Source of the DNA: Mycobacterium sp. URHD0025
GTDB lineage: Bacteria; Actinomycetota; Actinomycetes; Mycobacteriales; Mycobacteriaceae
Length of the DNA stretch: 64,000 nucleotides
Assembly (NCBI RefSeq): GCF_000426065.1
Contig: NZ_AUEQ01000001.1
Span: 124,001-188,000, forward strand
Reading direction: 5' to 3'
A program made the position numbers and the translations under genes. Shown here piece by piece: positions 18,384 to 27,403 of this stretch. Numbering within the stretch: position 1 is the stretch's first letter; every line of letters starts with the position of its first letter. The notes beneath the pieces are model-generated. The model was not told the origin of the DNA, did not search any database, and saw only the letters and a list, made by a program, of their open reading frames with translations.

Positions 18384-19009
18384 GACGATGGCGAGCCTCC
18401 GACCCGTCGGCGTGCGAGCGGATAACAGCACAGCCCGATCAGCAGCGCCGATACGTGGCCGATAGCGGTGAAGTTGATGGCGCTCACCAGCGCGGAGCCG
18501 AAGTAGACAAACGCCGCAGCCAGGTACACCCACCGCCACGGCCGCACCATGCGATATGCCAGCACGGCACCGACTCCGGCGAGAAAGTAGCTCACTCCCA
18601 CATCGCGGACGTGGACCAGCCGCTCGGGAGCCAGATGATCGTGGATCGCCAGGTAGAGCACGCCCTCGCTGATGTAGGTGGCCAGCACATGGGAAATCAA
18701 ACCGACTGCCAACCAACGAATTTGGCCGAGCCAGCGTTCGGCCGGGGCCAGAATGAGAGTGAACAGCACCAGGTACGGCGTCCAGAACTTGCCATCGATC
18801 CAGAACAAGCTCGTGAACAAAACGTAGAGCGGGTCGGTTTCCAGGTGGTGAATGTTGGTCGAGCTCTCGACCAGAAGGTCGTGCAGCGCCCGCCCATGGG
18901 TCTGGCGCTGGATGATCGTCGTGACCAGCAGGACCGCCAGCCAGGCATAGGTCAGCGGGGCACTGCGCACGTATCTCCACACCACCCCAGGCCATGCCTT
19001 CAGCCGCAC
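18362..19009 (-). CDS. Rhomboid-like integral membrane protein
   Basis: The 215 aa protein begins at GTG 19009 and has about six hydrophobic helices. The arrangement is rhomboid-like: a His in LISHVLATYI, a serine in DVGVSYFLAGVGAVLAY where active rhomboids have GxSG, and a His in TAIGHVSALLIG in the last helix. The glycine after the serine is Tyr here, so protease activity is doubtful. It is transcribed divergently from the MarR gene. Its substrate is unknown. Confidence 0.78.
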   Translation of the reverse strand: MRLKAWPGVVWRYVRSAPLTYAWLAVLLVTTIIQRQTHGRALHDLLVESSTNIHHLETDPLYVLFTSLFWIDGKFWTPYLVLFTLILAPAERWLGQIRWLAVGLISHVLATYISEGVLYLAIHDHLAPERLVHVRDVGVSYFLAGVGAVLAYRMVRPWRWVYLAAAFVYFGSALVSAINFTAIGHVSALLIGLCCYPLARRRVGGSPSSVSTAGS

Positions 19010-19050
19010 GCCATTCAGTATGTGCCTGGGAGCTGGACAGATCCGACGAT

Positions 19051-19140
19051 TCGAAAGCGTTGCGCTTCAACAAATGAATCCATTCGCGCACCACTCCGAC
19101 TGATGGGCGTTACGAATTCCTTTGGCGGAAAGCGCTTTCG
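19051..19140. promoter_or_regulatory. Two related GAAAGCG palindromes, candidate MarR operators
   Basis: A perfect 12-base palindrome GAAAGCGCTTTC lies at 19128-19139. An imperfect relative (GAAAGCGTTGCGCTTC) lies at about 19053-19068. Both are in the divergent gap between the rhomboid-like gene and the MarR gene, a usual place for MarR self-regulation. Assignment to this regulator is inference. Confidence 0.4.
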
Positions 19141-19246
19141 AAGGCAACGATGCTACGCACTCGCACAGCACGACGTCGGACCCGGCTCCACGACCACGCT
19201 GAAAGTTCACAGCCACCACTTCGGCTTTGCGTGGGATACTCGCTGG

Positions 19247-19732
19247 ATGGGCAGCGCTGCGCAGCACGATATGACCCGAACTCCCGTCGACGAGTTGTCT
19301 GCGTTCGAGGTGGCAACCCGAGATCTGGTGGGCGTCGCCCTGCGCAGCGTCGATCAACTCGAGATCTCGCTTCCGCAGTTCCGACTGCTACTCGTACTGC
19401 AGGAACGCGGGAAGTCGACGTCGACGGAATGCGCCCAGGCGCTCGGCGTCGTCGGGTCGACGGTGACGCGCCTGGCCGACCGTTTGGACGCTTCCGGCCA
19501 TCTGGTCCGCGGCTCCGATCCCACCAACCGCAGTGTCGTCACGCTGTCGCTGACCGACCGCGGTCGCAAGCTCGTCCGTCAGATCACAACCCGCCGCCGG
19601 CGGGAACTGAGCAGAGTGCTCGACCGTCTCGATCCTGCGGAGCGCGCCGCGTGCGCGTCGGCTTTGCGCAGTTTCCATGAGTTGCTCACCGACGACAATG
19701 CCGACGATCTGAACCGTCCGATGCCGCTGTAG
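19247..19732 (+). CDS. MarR-family transcriptional regulator
   Basis: This 161 aa winged-helix regulator starts at ATG 19247 (ATG 19271 is also possible). The recognition helix is in TECAQALGVVGSTVTRLADRLDASGHLVRG, followed by the wing DPTNRSVVTLSLTDRGRKL typical of MarR. It probably binds as a dimer and responds to a small ligand. It stands 129 bases upstream of the arylsulfatase on the same strand and is divergent from the rhomboid-like gene, so either could be a target. Confidence 0.9.
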   Translation: MGSAAQHDMTRTPVDELSAFEVATRDLVGVALRSVDQLEISLPQFRLLLVLQERGKSTSTECAQALGVVGSTVTRLADRLDASGHLVRGSDPTNRSVVTLSLTDRGRKLVRQITTRRRRELSRVLDRLDPAERAACASALRSFHELLTDDNADDLNRPMPL

Positions 19733-19861
19733 GGATCTCACCCGAAAGGGGTGATTTCCGGACACCTGACTTGACTTGGCGCGCAACGGTTCTGGACTTC
19801 TCCGACGTTGTTCCGCGATTTGTCCGGACGGTGAGCCGGTTCAGGAATAGTGTGGGCCAAC

Positions 19862-22387
19862 ATGGAATCGAACAACGATGACATGACCGAGATCGGCCGA
19901 GTTCAGCGCGGCAAACTGTCGAGACGTTCGATGCTCGGGGGCATCGCAGCCGCCGGAGTAGGTGCGGCCACCGTGGGTGCGCTGGCCTCCGGCTGTGACG
20001 ACACCGACAAGGCCGGAAAGCCGAGTGCCAGCGGACACGCCGGCCCGCCGGACTATGGCACCGGCATCAACGAAGGCTTCGACGGAAAGATCGAACTCGA
20101 CGTTCGTGATTCGAAGCCCGACTGGAAGCCCTTCGAGCTCAAGCATGCACCGGAGGGCGCACCGAACGTCCTGGTGGTGCTCTTCGACGACACTGGGATG
20201 GCGTCCTGGTCGCCGTATGGCGGCCGGATCAACATGCCGACCCTGCAAAAGCTGGCAGACAACGGACTCACCTATTCGCAGTGGCACACCACGGCGTTGT
20301 GCTCGCCCACCCGGTCATGCTTGTTGACCGGCCGCAACCACCATGTGAACCGGTTCGCGAGCATCACCGAGGGTTCCGACGGCTTCCCGGGAGCGGCGGC
20401 CCGACTGCCGGCACAATGCGCGACCGTCGGCCAAGTGTTGCAGGACAACGGCTATAGCACGTTCTGGGTCGGTAAGGACCACAACGTGCCGGAAGAGGAT
20501 GTCTCCAGCGGTGGCAGCAAATCGGAGTGGCCGCTGCAGAAGGGCTTTGACCGGTTCTACGGCTTCCTCGGCGGGGAAACCAACCAGTGGTATCCGGATC
20601 TGACGGAGGACAACCGGTTCATCGACCAGCCGTACGCCCCCGAGCAGGGTTACCATCTGTCGAAAGACCTTGCCGATCAGGCGATCCGGATGCTGCGCGA
20701 TCAGCGTTCCAGCAACCCGTCCAAGCCTTGGTACATGTGGTTCTGCCCGGGCGCGAACCACGCGCCGCACCACAGCCCCGAGGAGTACTCGGCGAAATAC
20801 AAGGGCAAGTTCGACGACGGGTACGAGGCGTACCGCGAGTGGGTGCTCAAGCGGATGATCGACAAAGGCATCATGCCCAAGGGCACCGAACTGACCCCAA
20901 TCAATCCACTGCCCGGGGACGTGGCTTCGGAGGCCGATGCGGTGCGGCCGTGGGATTCCCTGAACCCCGACGAGAAGAAACTGTTCTCACGCATGGCGGA
21001 GGTGTTCGCGGGCTTCTCCGAGTACACCGACGCCCAGGTCGGCCGGGTCGTCGATTACCTGGAACAGACCGGGCAGTTGGACAACACCGTCATCTTCTAC
21101 TGTGCCGACAACGGTGCGTCCGGTGAGGGTTCTCCGAACGGCTCGGTCAACGAGAACAAGTTCTTCAACGGCTACCCGGACGACCTTGCCGAGAACATGA
21201 AGATGCTCGACAAGCTCGGCACTCCCGACACCTACAACCACTATCCGACGGGTTGGGCGGTGGCGTTCTCGACACCGTTCCAGATGTTCAAGCGCTACTC
21301 CCAGTTCTCCGGCGGGACATGCGATCCGATGGTGATCCACTGGCCCAAGGGCATCAAGGCCAGGGGCGAGGTGCGTCATCAGTACCACCACGCCACCGAC
21401 GTCGTCCCGACGATCCTCGACGTCGCGGGAATCAAGATGCCGGAGGAGTACCGCGGCATCAAGCAGTATCCGGTCAACGGGGTGTCGATGCGGTACAGCT
21501 TCGACGGCGCGGAGGCGCCGACCAGCAAGAAGCGGCAGTACTACGCGATGTTGGGCACCCGCGGGATCTGGCAGGACGGCTGGAAGGCGTCGGCGTTGCA
21601 TGCGCCCATCAGCGGGAAGGGCCATTTCGACCAGGACAAATGGGAGCTCTTCCACGTCGATGAGGATCGCTCCGAGGCCAAGAACGTCGCTGATCAGAAT
21701 CCGGACAAGCTCAAGGATCTGATCGACGCGTGGAACGAGGAGGCCAAGAACAACTATGTCCTGCCCCTCGACGACCGCGTCCCGGTCGAATTGATCACCA
21801 TTGAGCGCCCGCAGTTCGAGCCGCCCCGCACCCGCTACCTCTATTACCCGGACACAGCGCCGGTGCCCGAGGGGGTGGCGGTCAACATCCGCGGCCGGTC
21901 CTACAAGATCATCGCCGATGTGGACATGACCAAGGACGCCCAGGGCGTGCTGTTCGCCCACGGCTCTCGCTTCGGCGGGCATTCGCTGTTCATCAAGGAC
22001 AACAAGCTGCACTACGTGTACAACTTCCTGGGCATCAAACCCGAGCAGGTCTTCGTCTCTGGCCCCCTGCCGGAAGGAAAGCATGCACTGGGCATGGAGT
22101 TCGTCTGGGAGAAGAAGGGCGAACACGGCGAATCCCTAGGAACCACAACCATTTACGTGGATGGCAAGGAGGCCGCGAAGGGACCGATGCGGGCCCAGTC
22201 CGGCAAGTTCACCCTCGCCGGTGACGGGTTGTGCGTCGGGTTCGACAGCGGCGACAACGTGTCGTCGCTCTACCAGAACCCGGGACGATTCACTGGCGGC
22301 ACCATCAAGGGCGTCGCGGTCGATGTGAGCGAGGAGAAGTACATCGACCTCAACCGGGAGGCGCAGGCCGCGTTCGCGACCGACTGA
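19862..22387 (+). CDS. Arylsulfatase, Tat-exported lipoprotein with C-terminal LamG-like domain
   Basis: I start this protein of about 841 aa at ATG 19862; GTG 19850 is possible. The N-terminus carries a twin-arginine motif (KLSRRSMLGG) and a lipobox (ALASGC), so it should be exported folded and anchored by lipid. The sulfatase signature CSPTRSCLLTGR holds the Cys (residue 147) that becomes formylglycine. Metal ligands are seen in VVLFDDTG and FYCADNGASG. After about residue 630 an extra beta-rich domain follows (FAHGSRFGGHSLFIKDNKLHY), as in large AtsD-type mycobacterial sulfatases. It removes sulfate esters; the natural substrate is unknown. A formylglycine-generating enzyme must be supplied from elsewhere. 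Confidence 0.93.
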   Translation: MESNNDDMTEIGRVQRGKLSRRSMLGGIAAAGVGAATVGALASGCDDTDKAGKPSASGHAGPPDYGTGINEGFDGKIELDVRDSKPDWKPFELKHAPEGAPNVLVVLFDDTGMASWSPYGGRINMPTLQKLADNGLTYSQWHTTALCSPTRSCLLTGRNHHVNRFASITEGSDGFPGAAARLPAQCATVGQVLQDNGYSTFWVGKDHNVPEEDVSSGGSKSEWPLQKGFDRFYGFLGGETNQWYPDLTEDNRFIDQPYAPEQGYHLSKDLADQAIRMLRDQRSSNPSKPWYMWFCPGANHAPHHSPEEYSAKYKGKFDDGYEAYREWVLKRMIDKGIMPKGTELTPINPLPGDVASEADAVRPWDSLNPDEKKLFSRMAEVFAGFSEYTDAQVGRVVDYLEQTGQLDNTVIFYCADNGASGEGSPNGSVNENKFFNGYPDDLAENMKMLDKLGTPDTYNHYPTGWAVAFSTPFQMFKRYSQFSGGTCDPMVIHWPKGIKARGEVRHQYHHATDVVPTILDVAGIKMPEEYRGIKQYPVNGVSMRYSFDGAEAPTSKKRQYYAMLGTRGIWQDGWKASALHAPISGKGHFDQDKWELFHVDEDRSEAKNVADQNPDKLKDLIDAWNEEAKNNYVLPLDDRVPVELITIERPQFEPPRTRYLYYPDTAPVPEGVAVNIRGRSYKIIADVDMTKDAQGVLFAHGSRFGGHSLFIKDNKLHYVYNFLGIKPEQVFVSGPLPEGKHALGMEFVWEKKGEHGESLGTTTIYVDGKEAAKGPMRAQSGKFTLAGDGLCVGFDSGDNVSSLYQNPGRFTGGTIKGVAVDVSEEKYIDLNREAQAAFATD

Positions 22388-22399
22388 CGGACGCCGACT

Positions 22400-22430
22400 C
22401 TCTGGCCCAGCACCCGGTGCTGAGCCAGAG
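22400..22430 (+). terminator. Hairpin after arylsulfatase gene
   Basis: CTCTGGCCCAGCACC (22400-22414) faces GGTGCTGAGCCAGAG (22416-22430) and matches at 14 of 15 positions. It begins 12 bases after the sulfatase stop, as a terminator hairpin without a clear T-tract would. Confidence 0.7.
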
Positions 22431-22483
22431 TGTTGTCCACCGCGACTACTTTGTTCAGGAGAATCCTGACGATAGGAGCGGCC

Positions 22484-23101
22484 ATGGACTCCGACACGAT
22501 CTGGCGCAACGTCGATGAACAGCGTGGGCACCTCGCCGACCTCCTCGATACCCTCCAACCCGACCAGTGGTCGACACCCTCACTGTGTGCGGGCTGGACT
22601 GTGCGCGAGGTCGCGATCCACATCACGCAGTCCCATGCCGGCATCGGCGAGATGTTGCCGGCGGCGCTCAAGTCGGGTTTCCGGTTCGACGCGATGGTCC
22701 GCCGGGCGGCGCTGGAAGACCCGTCCGACCCCGCCGCTATCACTGCACGACTGCGCGCCATGGCGGGGTCGCGTAAACGCCCGCCCCTGACCAAAGAGGT
22801 CGATCCGCTGTTGGACATCCTGATCCACACGCAGGACATCTGCATCCCGCTCGGGATCGACCGGCCGATGCCCCCAGACGCCGCCGTCGCCGTCGCAGAT
22901 CGCTTGTGGCACATGAAGTTTCCGTTCGCTCCGCAACGGGACCTGCCGGGATACCGGTTCGTCGCCACCGATGCCAACTACGCCGTCGGCCCCGAATGGG
23001 GCGGCCGGCGCGAGGCGCCGATCCGTGACATCGTGCTGATGTTCGCGCGACGACGCGACGTGCCCGACGCCGAACCCGAAGCAGAACCCGAGGACGACTA
23101 G
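22484..23101 (+). CDS. Maleylpyruvate isomerase family (MDMPI/DinB-fold) protein
   Basis: The 205 aa protein is preceded by TAGGAG before the ATG at 22484. The family pattern is WSTPSLCAGWTVREVAIHITQSHAGI, with a conserved Cys-Trp-His arrangement, and DILIHTQDICIPLG, whose His and Asp are candidate metal ligands. It is a single MDMPI domain without the C-terminal extension seen in the protein at 6392-7144. It ends in an acidic tail (EAEPEDD). Function is unknown; relatives are often mycothiol-linked. Confidence 0.83.
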   Translation: MDSDTIWRNVDEQRGHLADLLDTLQPDQWSTPSLCAGWTVREVAIHITQSHAGIGEMLPAALKSGFRFDAMVRRAALEDPSDPAAITARLRAMAGSRKRPPLTKEVDPLLDILIHTQDICIPLGIDRPMPPDAAVAVADRLWHMKFPFAPQRDLPGYRFVATDANYAVGPEWGGRREAPIRDIVLMFARRRDVPDAEPEAEPEDD

Positions 23102-23351
23102 GTCGCGTCTGACAGATCGGGCAGAACCAAGGCGCCGGCCATGGTGCGTCGCAGCGGTCTCTGGCCCAGGCGCAGCCAATTCAACCCCGGAAGCACTTAC
23201 GCCGAGGATTACTGCCAGTATGTGGCTTGAATCCTAGACGTAGAGCACCTCTAATCAAAATGAATGGTGTTGTGGGACACATAGATACCTGATTTGTCAC
23301 GGACAAGGTCCGATTCGCGAAACTCGGCACGGACACACCCCAGGACCAGTC

Positions 23352-23681
23352 CTATTTCAAGCTGCCCAGTCTCGTCCGCAGCATGTCCGCCAGAAGCTCT
23401 GTCTGCCGGTCGTCGTAACCGATCTGAACACACTTGTCCGGCCAGTCGTGCGCAGCGTCAACAAGTTCGTCGATCTGGTCGTCGCACGTGCCCTGATACC
23501 AAGGCGCTCGCCGGCATCGAAGAAGTTAGCGCGAGAGAGTCGGTCGGCGAGACCAAAGAGGGAAGCGCCATAGGGTCTCGCCAGCCGAGTCAGCGACGGC
23601 TTGTTGTGTGAGGCGCAGCGTGACGCGGCGCTCGGCGAAGAGTCGCCCTATGCGTGCAATTTCAGGCATAGGTGCGTCCAT
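23352..23681 (-). pseudogene. Remnant of an XRE/HTH-type regulator
   Basis: From ATG 23681 (or 23669) the frame encodes a recognisable XRE opening, IGRLFAERRVTLRLTQQAVADSAG, which is helix 1 to helix 2 of the HTH. It then turns into an unrelated short tail ending at TAA near 23540. The same frame continues after the stop with protein-like sequence (DDQIDELVDAAHDWPDK) to a TAG at 23352. The expected second half of the HTH is missing, so the gene looks frameshifted or truncated. Palindromes around its start support a former or still working autoregulated gene. No partner toxin is visible. The flanks, 23102-23351 and 23682-23799, hold no other gene that I can support. Confidence 0.45.
23648..23671. 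promoter_or_regulatory. Operator-like palindrome overlapping the XRE start
   Basis: Arms CTATGC and GCATAG are separated by 12 bases, and the outer bases extend each arm to 7. The site covers the ATG at 23669. The same arms and spacing recur at 23720-23743. Confidence 0.5.
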
Positions 23682-23719
23682 CGACGGTCTCGTTCGTCTT
23701 GGGACAGCCATGTCCACCC

Positions 23720-23743
23720 CTATGCCCGAAAAATGATGCATAG
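23720..23743. promoter_or_regulatory. Second operator-like palindrome upstream of the XRE remnant
   Basis: CTATGC and GCATAG arms with the same 12-base spacing as at 23648-23671; the intervening sequence begins CCGAAAA against CTGAAAT on the facing strand of the other copy. A partial third copy (TATGC, 12 bases, GCTTA) begins at 23781 and sits inside a GTTAAGC/GCTTAAC inverted repeat (23771-23804) at the end of the next gene. Confidence 0.5.
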
Positions 23744-23799
23744 CCACGATGGCATCCGCGGCATGGGCCAGTTAAGCCGTTATGCCTGAAATTCAATGC

Positions 23800-24693
23800 T
23801 TAACTTGCGGCACGCTCATCGTCTTCGAAAAACCGCCGGATGGCGACAAATCCGCCGTGACGGTATGCCTCATAGGCCCAGATCGCGGCGATGATCGGCA
23901 GCGGGCCGAAGGCCACCCACCACCGAGCGGACGGCGGAACCAGTTCGGCGATGGCCTGCGAGCTCGGCTGACCATCGACGATCGCGGGCAGCCATTCGTG
24001 CAACAGGATGGTGAGCATCCGCGTCGCCTCGAACGGTCCGGCGATGGTGGCCAGCACCCAACTCACGCACGCGATGATCAGCGCCCACGGCCAGGCCAAC
24101 AGCAGCGACTGGTCGTCGACGATGTCGGCGGCCGATCGGATCGATTCGGCGATGAACGCGAAACCCAACGCCACCAGCAGCACGCCGATCTGGGCGGCCA
24201 GCAGATCGTCGAGCACCGAGTTGGCCAACTCATCGCCGCTGCGCGTCGGCAGTCCGAACGCCAGGGACAGCAGGCCGGCCAGCAGGGCGAGCAGCATCAG
24301 TGCCGAGGTGGAGTCGTCGATGCGCATGAAGGAGTCGGTCAGGATGCGCATCACCAGGCGTGAGGACGACGACGGCCGGGTCCGGTACAGGATCATCACC
24401 ACCAGCCCGGAGATGACGATCGAGATCAACCAGGCGACCACTGCCGCACAGATGATCACCAGTGCCAGAGAGCCGATGACGGGGACCAGCTGCTCGTTCG
24501 CGGTTTCCCCATTGCGCACCACGAGCAGCGGCACCACGCCGATGGCCACCACGCCCAGAGCGCGTACCAGGATCGGCAAGGTGAATCCGGCGATGTCACC
24601 GGCGTCGAGGTCAGGATCGGTGCGACGGATGGCGGCGATCTCCGCGCTCATCACAGAACGGGCCCGGCGGAACGACATTCTGCGCGCCACCAC
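23800..24693 (-). CDS. Conserved multi-pass membrane protein of unknown function
   Basis: The 297 aa protein starts at GTG 24693 (ATG 24678 possible). Hydrophobic segments lie at about residues 38-60, 72-100, 130-150, 165-185 and 200-220, and a last one near 255-275, with an acidic C-terminus (RRFFEDDERAAS). The N-terminal cytoplasmic part is basic (VARRMSFRRARSVM). I do not recognise the family. It is followed by an inverted repeat at 23771-23804, which could serve as its terminator. Confidence 0.75.
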   Translation of the reverse strand: MVARRMSFRRARSVMSAEIAAIRRTDPDLDAGDIAGFTLPILVRALGVVAIGVVPLLVVRNGETANEQLVPVIGSLALVIICAAVVAWLISIVISGLVVMILYRTRPSSSSRLVMRILTDSFMRIDDSTSALMLLALLAGLLSLAFGLPTRSGDELANSVLDDLLAAQIGVLLVALGFAFIAESIRSAADIVDDQSLLLAWPWALIIACVSWVLATIAGPFEATRMLTILLHEWLPAIVDGQPSSQAIAELVPPSARWWVAFGPLPIIAAIWAYEAYRHGGFVAIRRFFEDDERAAS

Positions 24694-24750
24694 GCGAATC
24701 TAAACGGAGCGTGCAGTCCTGATCACGGGACACGCTGGGCGAACGCGGAC

Positions 24751-25434
24751 TCAGCGCAGGTAGAGCTCGCCACCGGTCGGGTAGCCGCCACCCTTGGTGG
24801 TCAGGTGCACGTGGTCGTAGTGCCCGTAGCCGCCTGCTTTCGCGCCGCCGTCGGGCGTGTAATAGGTGCCGCGCCAGATGGCGTCCTGCAACGCGAACCG
24901 ATCGGCGTTCTTCAGGGCATAGGCGACGATCCGGTTGCCGAGCGCGATCCCTTCAGAACTGCTGGGGTTGGGGATCATCACGTCGAGCGCCAGGCCGTTG
25001 GGGTGCCAACGGAGCGCATCCGGGCGGACGCCGCCGATCTCGCGGATCTGCGGGAAGTCGGCGTGAACGCTGCGGGCGGCCAGGATGGTTTTGACCTGTA
25101 GGCCGCGCTCGGGCGCAATGCCGACGGGCAACAGCTGGGGGATGTTGATGACGCGCCAGCGTGAGGCTGCCGCAGGTGGCGCCTGGTCGGCGCTGAGGCC
25201 CACAGTTTGCGCGACGGCAGGCGATGCGGACGCGCCAGGGGCGGCCACGATTTCCATGCAGCATGGCGCGTCCTGGGTCGGCGCGGGTGCGGCGACAGGT
25301 TTGGCGGCCTCGGAAAAGGGGGATGAAGAGACAGCACTGCCGCCTGCGAAGAATGCAGCGACCGGCGCCATGAGTGCAGCCGCGACAGCCGGCAGTTTGC
25401 GCTGACTGGGGCTGGCTAATGCGTGTCGGCCCAC
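24751..25434 (-). CDS. Exported protein with ARB_07466/M15-like peptidase domain
   Basis: The 227 aa protein has a signal-peptide-like N-terminus (VAAALMAPVAAFFAGGSAVS), a Pro/Ala linker with a CC pair, and a C-terminal domain of about 125 residues. That domain has HPNGLALDVMIP and GHYDHVHLT. The spaced His, Asp and HxH residues resemble the zinc site of M15/hedgehog-type peptidases, so a role in peptidoglycan cleavage is possible. Similar exported proteins are common in mycobacteria. I see no experimental assignment to recall with certainty. Confidence 0.8.
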   Translation of the reverse strand: MGRHALASPSQRKLPAVAAALMAPVAAFFAGGSAVSSSPFSEAAKPVAAPAPTQDAPCCMEIVAAPGASASPAVAQTVGLSADQAPPAAASRWRVINIPQLLPVGIAPERGLQVKTILAARSVHADFPQIREIGGVRPDALRWHPNGLALDVMIPNPSSSEGIALGNRIVAYALKNADRFALQDAIWRGTYYTPDGGAKAGGYGHYDHVHLTTKGGGYPTGGELYLR

Positions 25435-25699
25435 ACGGGCACCATACGGGTACTTATCTGCCGTTGCAGCAACCCCTACCCTGTTCTGAGAGTTTCCTTA
25501 AATGACTGTCAAGCACATTTGCGGCGTGTTCCCGCAGGTCAAAGGTCACGAATTGGTCACGGAGCCGCCGGCTTTCTAAGAAGTACTTTTCCGTCGCCGA
25601 CGGGCACTTCAATTCAAAAACATCCACCCGCCGGGCCTACCGTCGCTACGCTGCTGTCGAGATTTACGGAGCCGCAAATCGTGCAGGAAGTTGTCTGGT

Positions 25700-26557
25700 G
25701 TGGCGCTGAAGCCCTGGAATGAGGATCGGCCCCTTACCCGCCGCGTCGTGTTGGGCGAGACGGCCGTGGCCACCCGCGGCCTGTCCCTGCGATTCGCCAC
25801 CGAGCAGATCGACACCACGACCGACTGGTGTTGCTTTGATGACACCCGCCACCTGATCTTCGTGCACCGGGCCGGCCGCCTGCGCTCGATGGAGACGGAT
25901 CTGGACTGGGGGCCGTCGGGCCGCTCACTGCCGAGCGTGGGCGACGTGTGGGTGGTGCCGGCCGGCGACAAGTGTTCATCACTCGTCGAGGGCGACACCG
26001 CCGAGTACTGCGAGATCGCGGTCCCGGATCACCTGCTCGGCGAGACGACGCTCATCCCGCGCGTCAAACACCACGACCCGCTGATCCACCAGATGGTCGA
26101 GCGCATCCACGACGTTGCCGAGCGCGAAGATGCGCTCGCACGCCTGCTGACGGACTCGATCGGGGAAACCCTGCGTCTGCTGATCAGCGACAACTACGCG
26201 GTAGCGCCACCTCCCAAGACTCAGCGCAGGCCCGACTCCCTGGATGCTGCCACGAGATCGAGAATCATCGAGTTCTTGGAAGACAGCCTGGACTCCGAGA
26301 TCAGGCTCGAAACGCTTGCGCAACAGGCGAAGATGTCGGTCGGCAGCTTCATCAAGGCATTTCGGGCGGCGTTCCACACCACGCCCTACCAGTACTTGAT
26401 GGACCGACGGATCGACCGCGCGAAGACCTTGCTGCTGAACACGTCGCGGACCGTCACCGAAATCAGTGCGATGGTGGGATTTTCGACGCCGAATCACTTC
26501 GCCACCGCGTTTCGTCACCGGGTCGGGGTATCACCGAGGGCTTACCGCGACCGTTGA
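25700..26557 (+). CDS. AraC-family transcriptional regulator (paralogue 1)
   Basis: The 285 aa regulator starts at GTG 25700, 8 bases after AGGAAG; a TTG at 25691 is also in frame. The N-terminal domain of about 170 residues (LKPWNEDRPLTRRVVLGE, TTDWCCFDD, GDTAEYCEIAVP) is shared only with the next two genes. The C-terminus has the double AraC HTH: LETLAQQAKMSVGSFIKAFRAAF and VTEISAMVGFSTPNHFATAFRHRVGVSPRAYR. Its stop abuts the stop of paralogue 2 with no base between. The ligand is unknown. It is the intact plus-strand member. Confidence 0.92.
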   Translation: MALKPWNEDRPLTRRVVLGETAVATRGLSLRFATEQIDTTTDWCCFDDTRHLIFVHRAGRLRSMETDLDWGPSGRSLPSVGDVWVVPAGDKCSSLVEGDTAEYCEIAVPDHLLGETTLIPRVKHHDPLIHQMVERIHDVAEREDALARLLTDSIGETLRLLISDNYAVAPPPKTQRRPDSLDAATRSRIIEFLEDSLDSEIRLETLAQQAKMSVGSFIKAFRAAFHTTPYQYLMDRRIDRAKTLLLNTSRTVTEISAMVGFSTPNHFATAFRHRVGVSPRAYRDR

Positions 26558-27403
26558 TCACAAACGGCGCCGGTATGTGCTGGGCGAGATGCCAACACGG
26601 TGTTTGAACGCCGTGGCAAAATGGCCCGGCGTCGAAAATCCAACTGATGCGGCGATTTCGGCGATACCGACCGTGGTGTCCAGCAGTAGCGCCTTGGCGC
26701 GGTCGATCCTCAGGTCGAGTAGGTACTGATGCGGCGTGGTATGAAAATCCCGGCGGAACGCGCCGATGAATCCCTGGACCGACATCCCCGCCAACCGCGC
26801 CATCGTGTCCAGTCGAATCTCGGCGTCCAGGCTGTCATTGAGGTATTCCACCAACAACTTTCGAGTTGCGGGGTTCAAGCGACGATGTTCACAGGGGACA
26901 GCCGGAGCCTCGGAGCACTTGTCCTTGATCAGCAACCGCATGGTCTCGGCGGCAGAGTCGGTGAGCAACCGCGCCATTGGATCATCGCGATCAGCGACGC
27001 TGTAGAGCTGCTCGACGAGGTGGTGCATCAGAGGGTCGCGGTACTTGACACGAGGAATCAGACCGGTATCGCCCAATAGTCCGACTGGGACAACGATCTC
27101 GCAGTATCCGGCAGTATCTCCTTGAACCAGTGCCGCGCAGGCGATACCGGCGGGCTTCCACCAGATGTCACCTACCCTCGGCACCTGGCCGGGTGACCCC
27201 CAATCGAGTGCGGTCTGCATCGAATGCATTGTCCCACCGCGATATACGTACATCAGATGGTGGACGTCGTCGTGACTGCACCAGTCCGTGGGAGCTGATA
27301 TCCGCTCAGTCGCGAACGCGAATGCCAGACCGCGCGCTGCAACAGCCTTGTGCTGCAACACGATGCGCGGCGTCAACGGCCGATCGCCATCCCAGGGCTT
27401 CAT
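26558..27403 (-). CDS. AraC-family transcriptional regulator (paralogue 2)
   Basis: The 281 aa regulator is aligned with its paralogues from MKPWDGDRP; I place the start at ATG 27403, with GGAGGAG somewhat far upstream. The frame is open to 27535. The sensing domain keeps TDWCSHDD and GDTAGYCEIVVP. The HTH pair is LDTMARLAGMSVQGFIGAFRR and IAEIAASVGFSTPGHFATAFKHR. It converges with paralogue 1 and diverges from the broken paralogue 3 across 284 bases. Confidence 0.9.
   Translation of the reverse strand: MKPWDGDRPLTPRIVLQHKAVAARGLAFAFATERISAPTDWCSHDDVHHLMYVYRGGTMHSMQTALDWGSPGQVPRVGDIWWKPAGIACAALVQGDTAGYCEIVVPVGLLGDTGLIPRVKYRDPLMHHLVEQLYSVADRDDPMARLLTDSAAETMRLLIKDKCSEAPAVPCEHRRLNPATRKLLVEYLNDSLDAEIRLDTMARLAGMSVQGFIGAFRRDFHTTPHQYLLDLRIDRAKALLLDTTVGIAEIAASVGFSTPGHFATAFKHRVGISPSTYRRRL

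Noticed and set aside
23782..24363. 193-codon plus-strand frame starting MPEIQCLTCG
   Set aside because: It lies antisense to the membrane protein and its composition is Arg/Gln-rich; its start coincides with the palindrome copy, not with a ribosome site.
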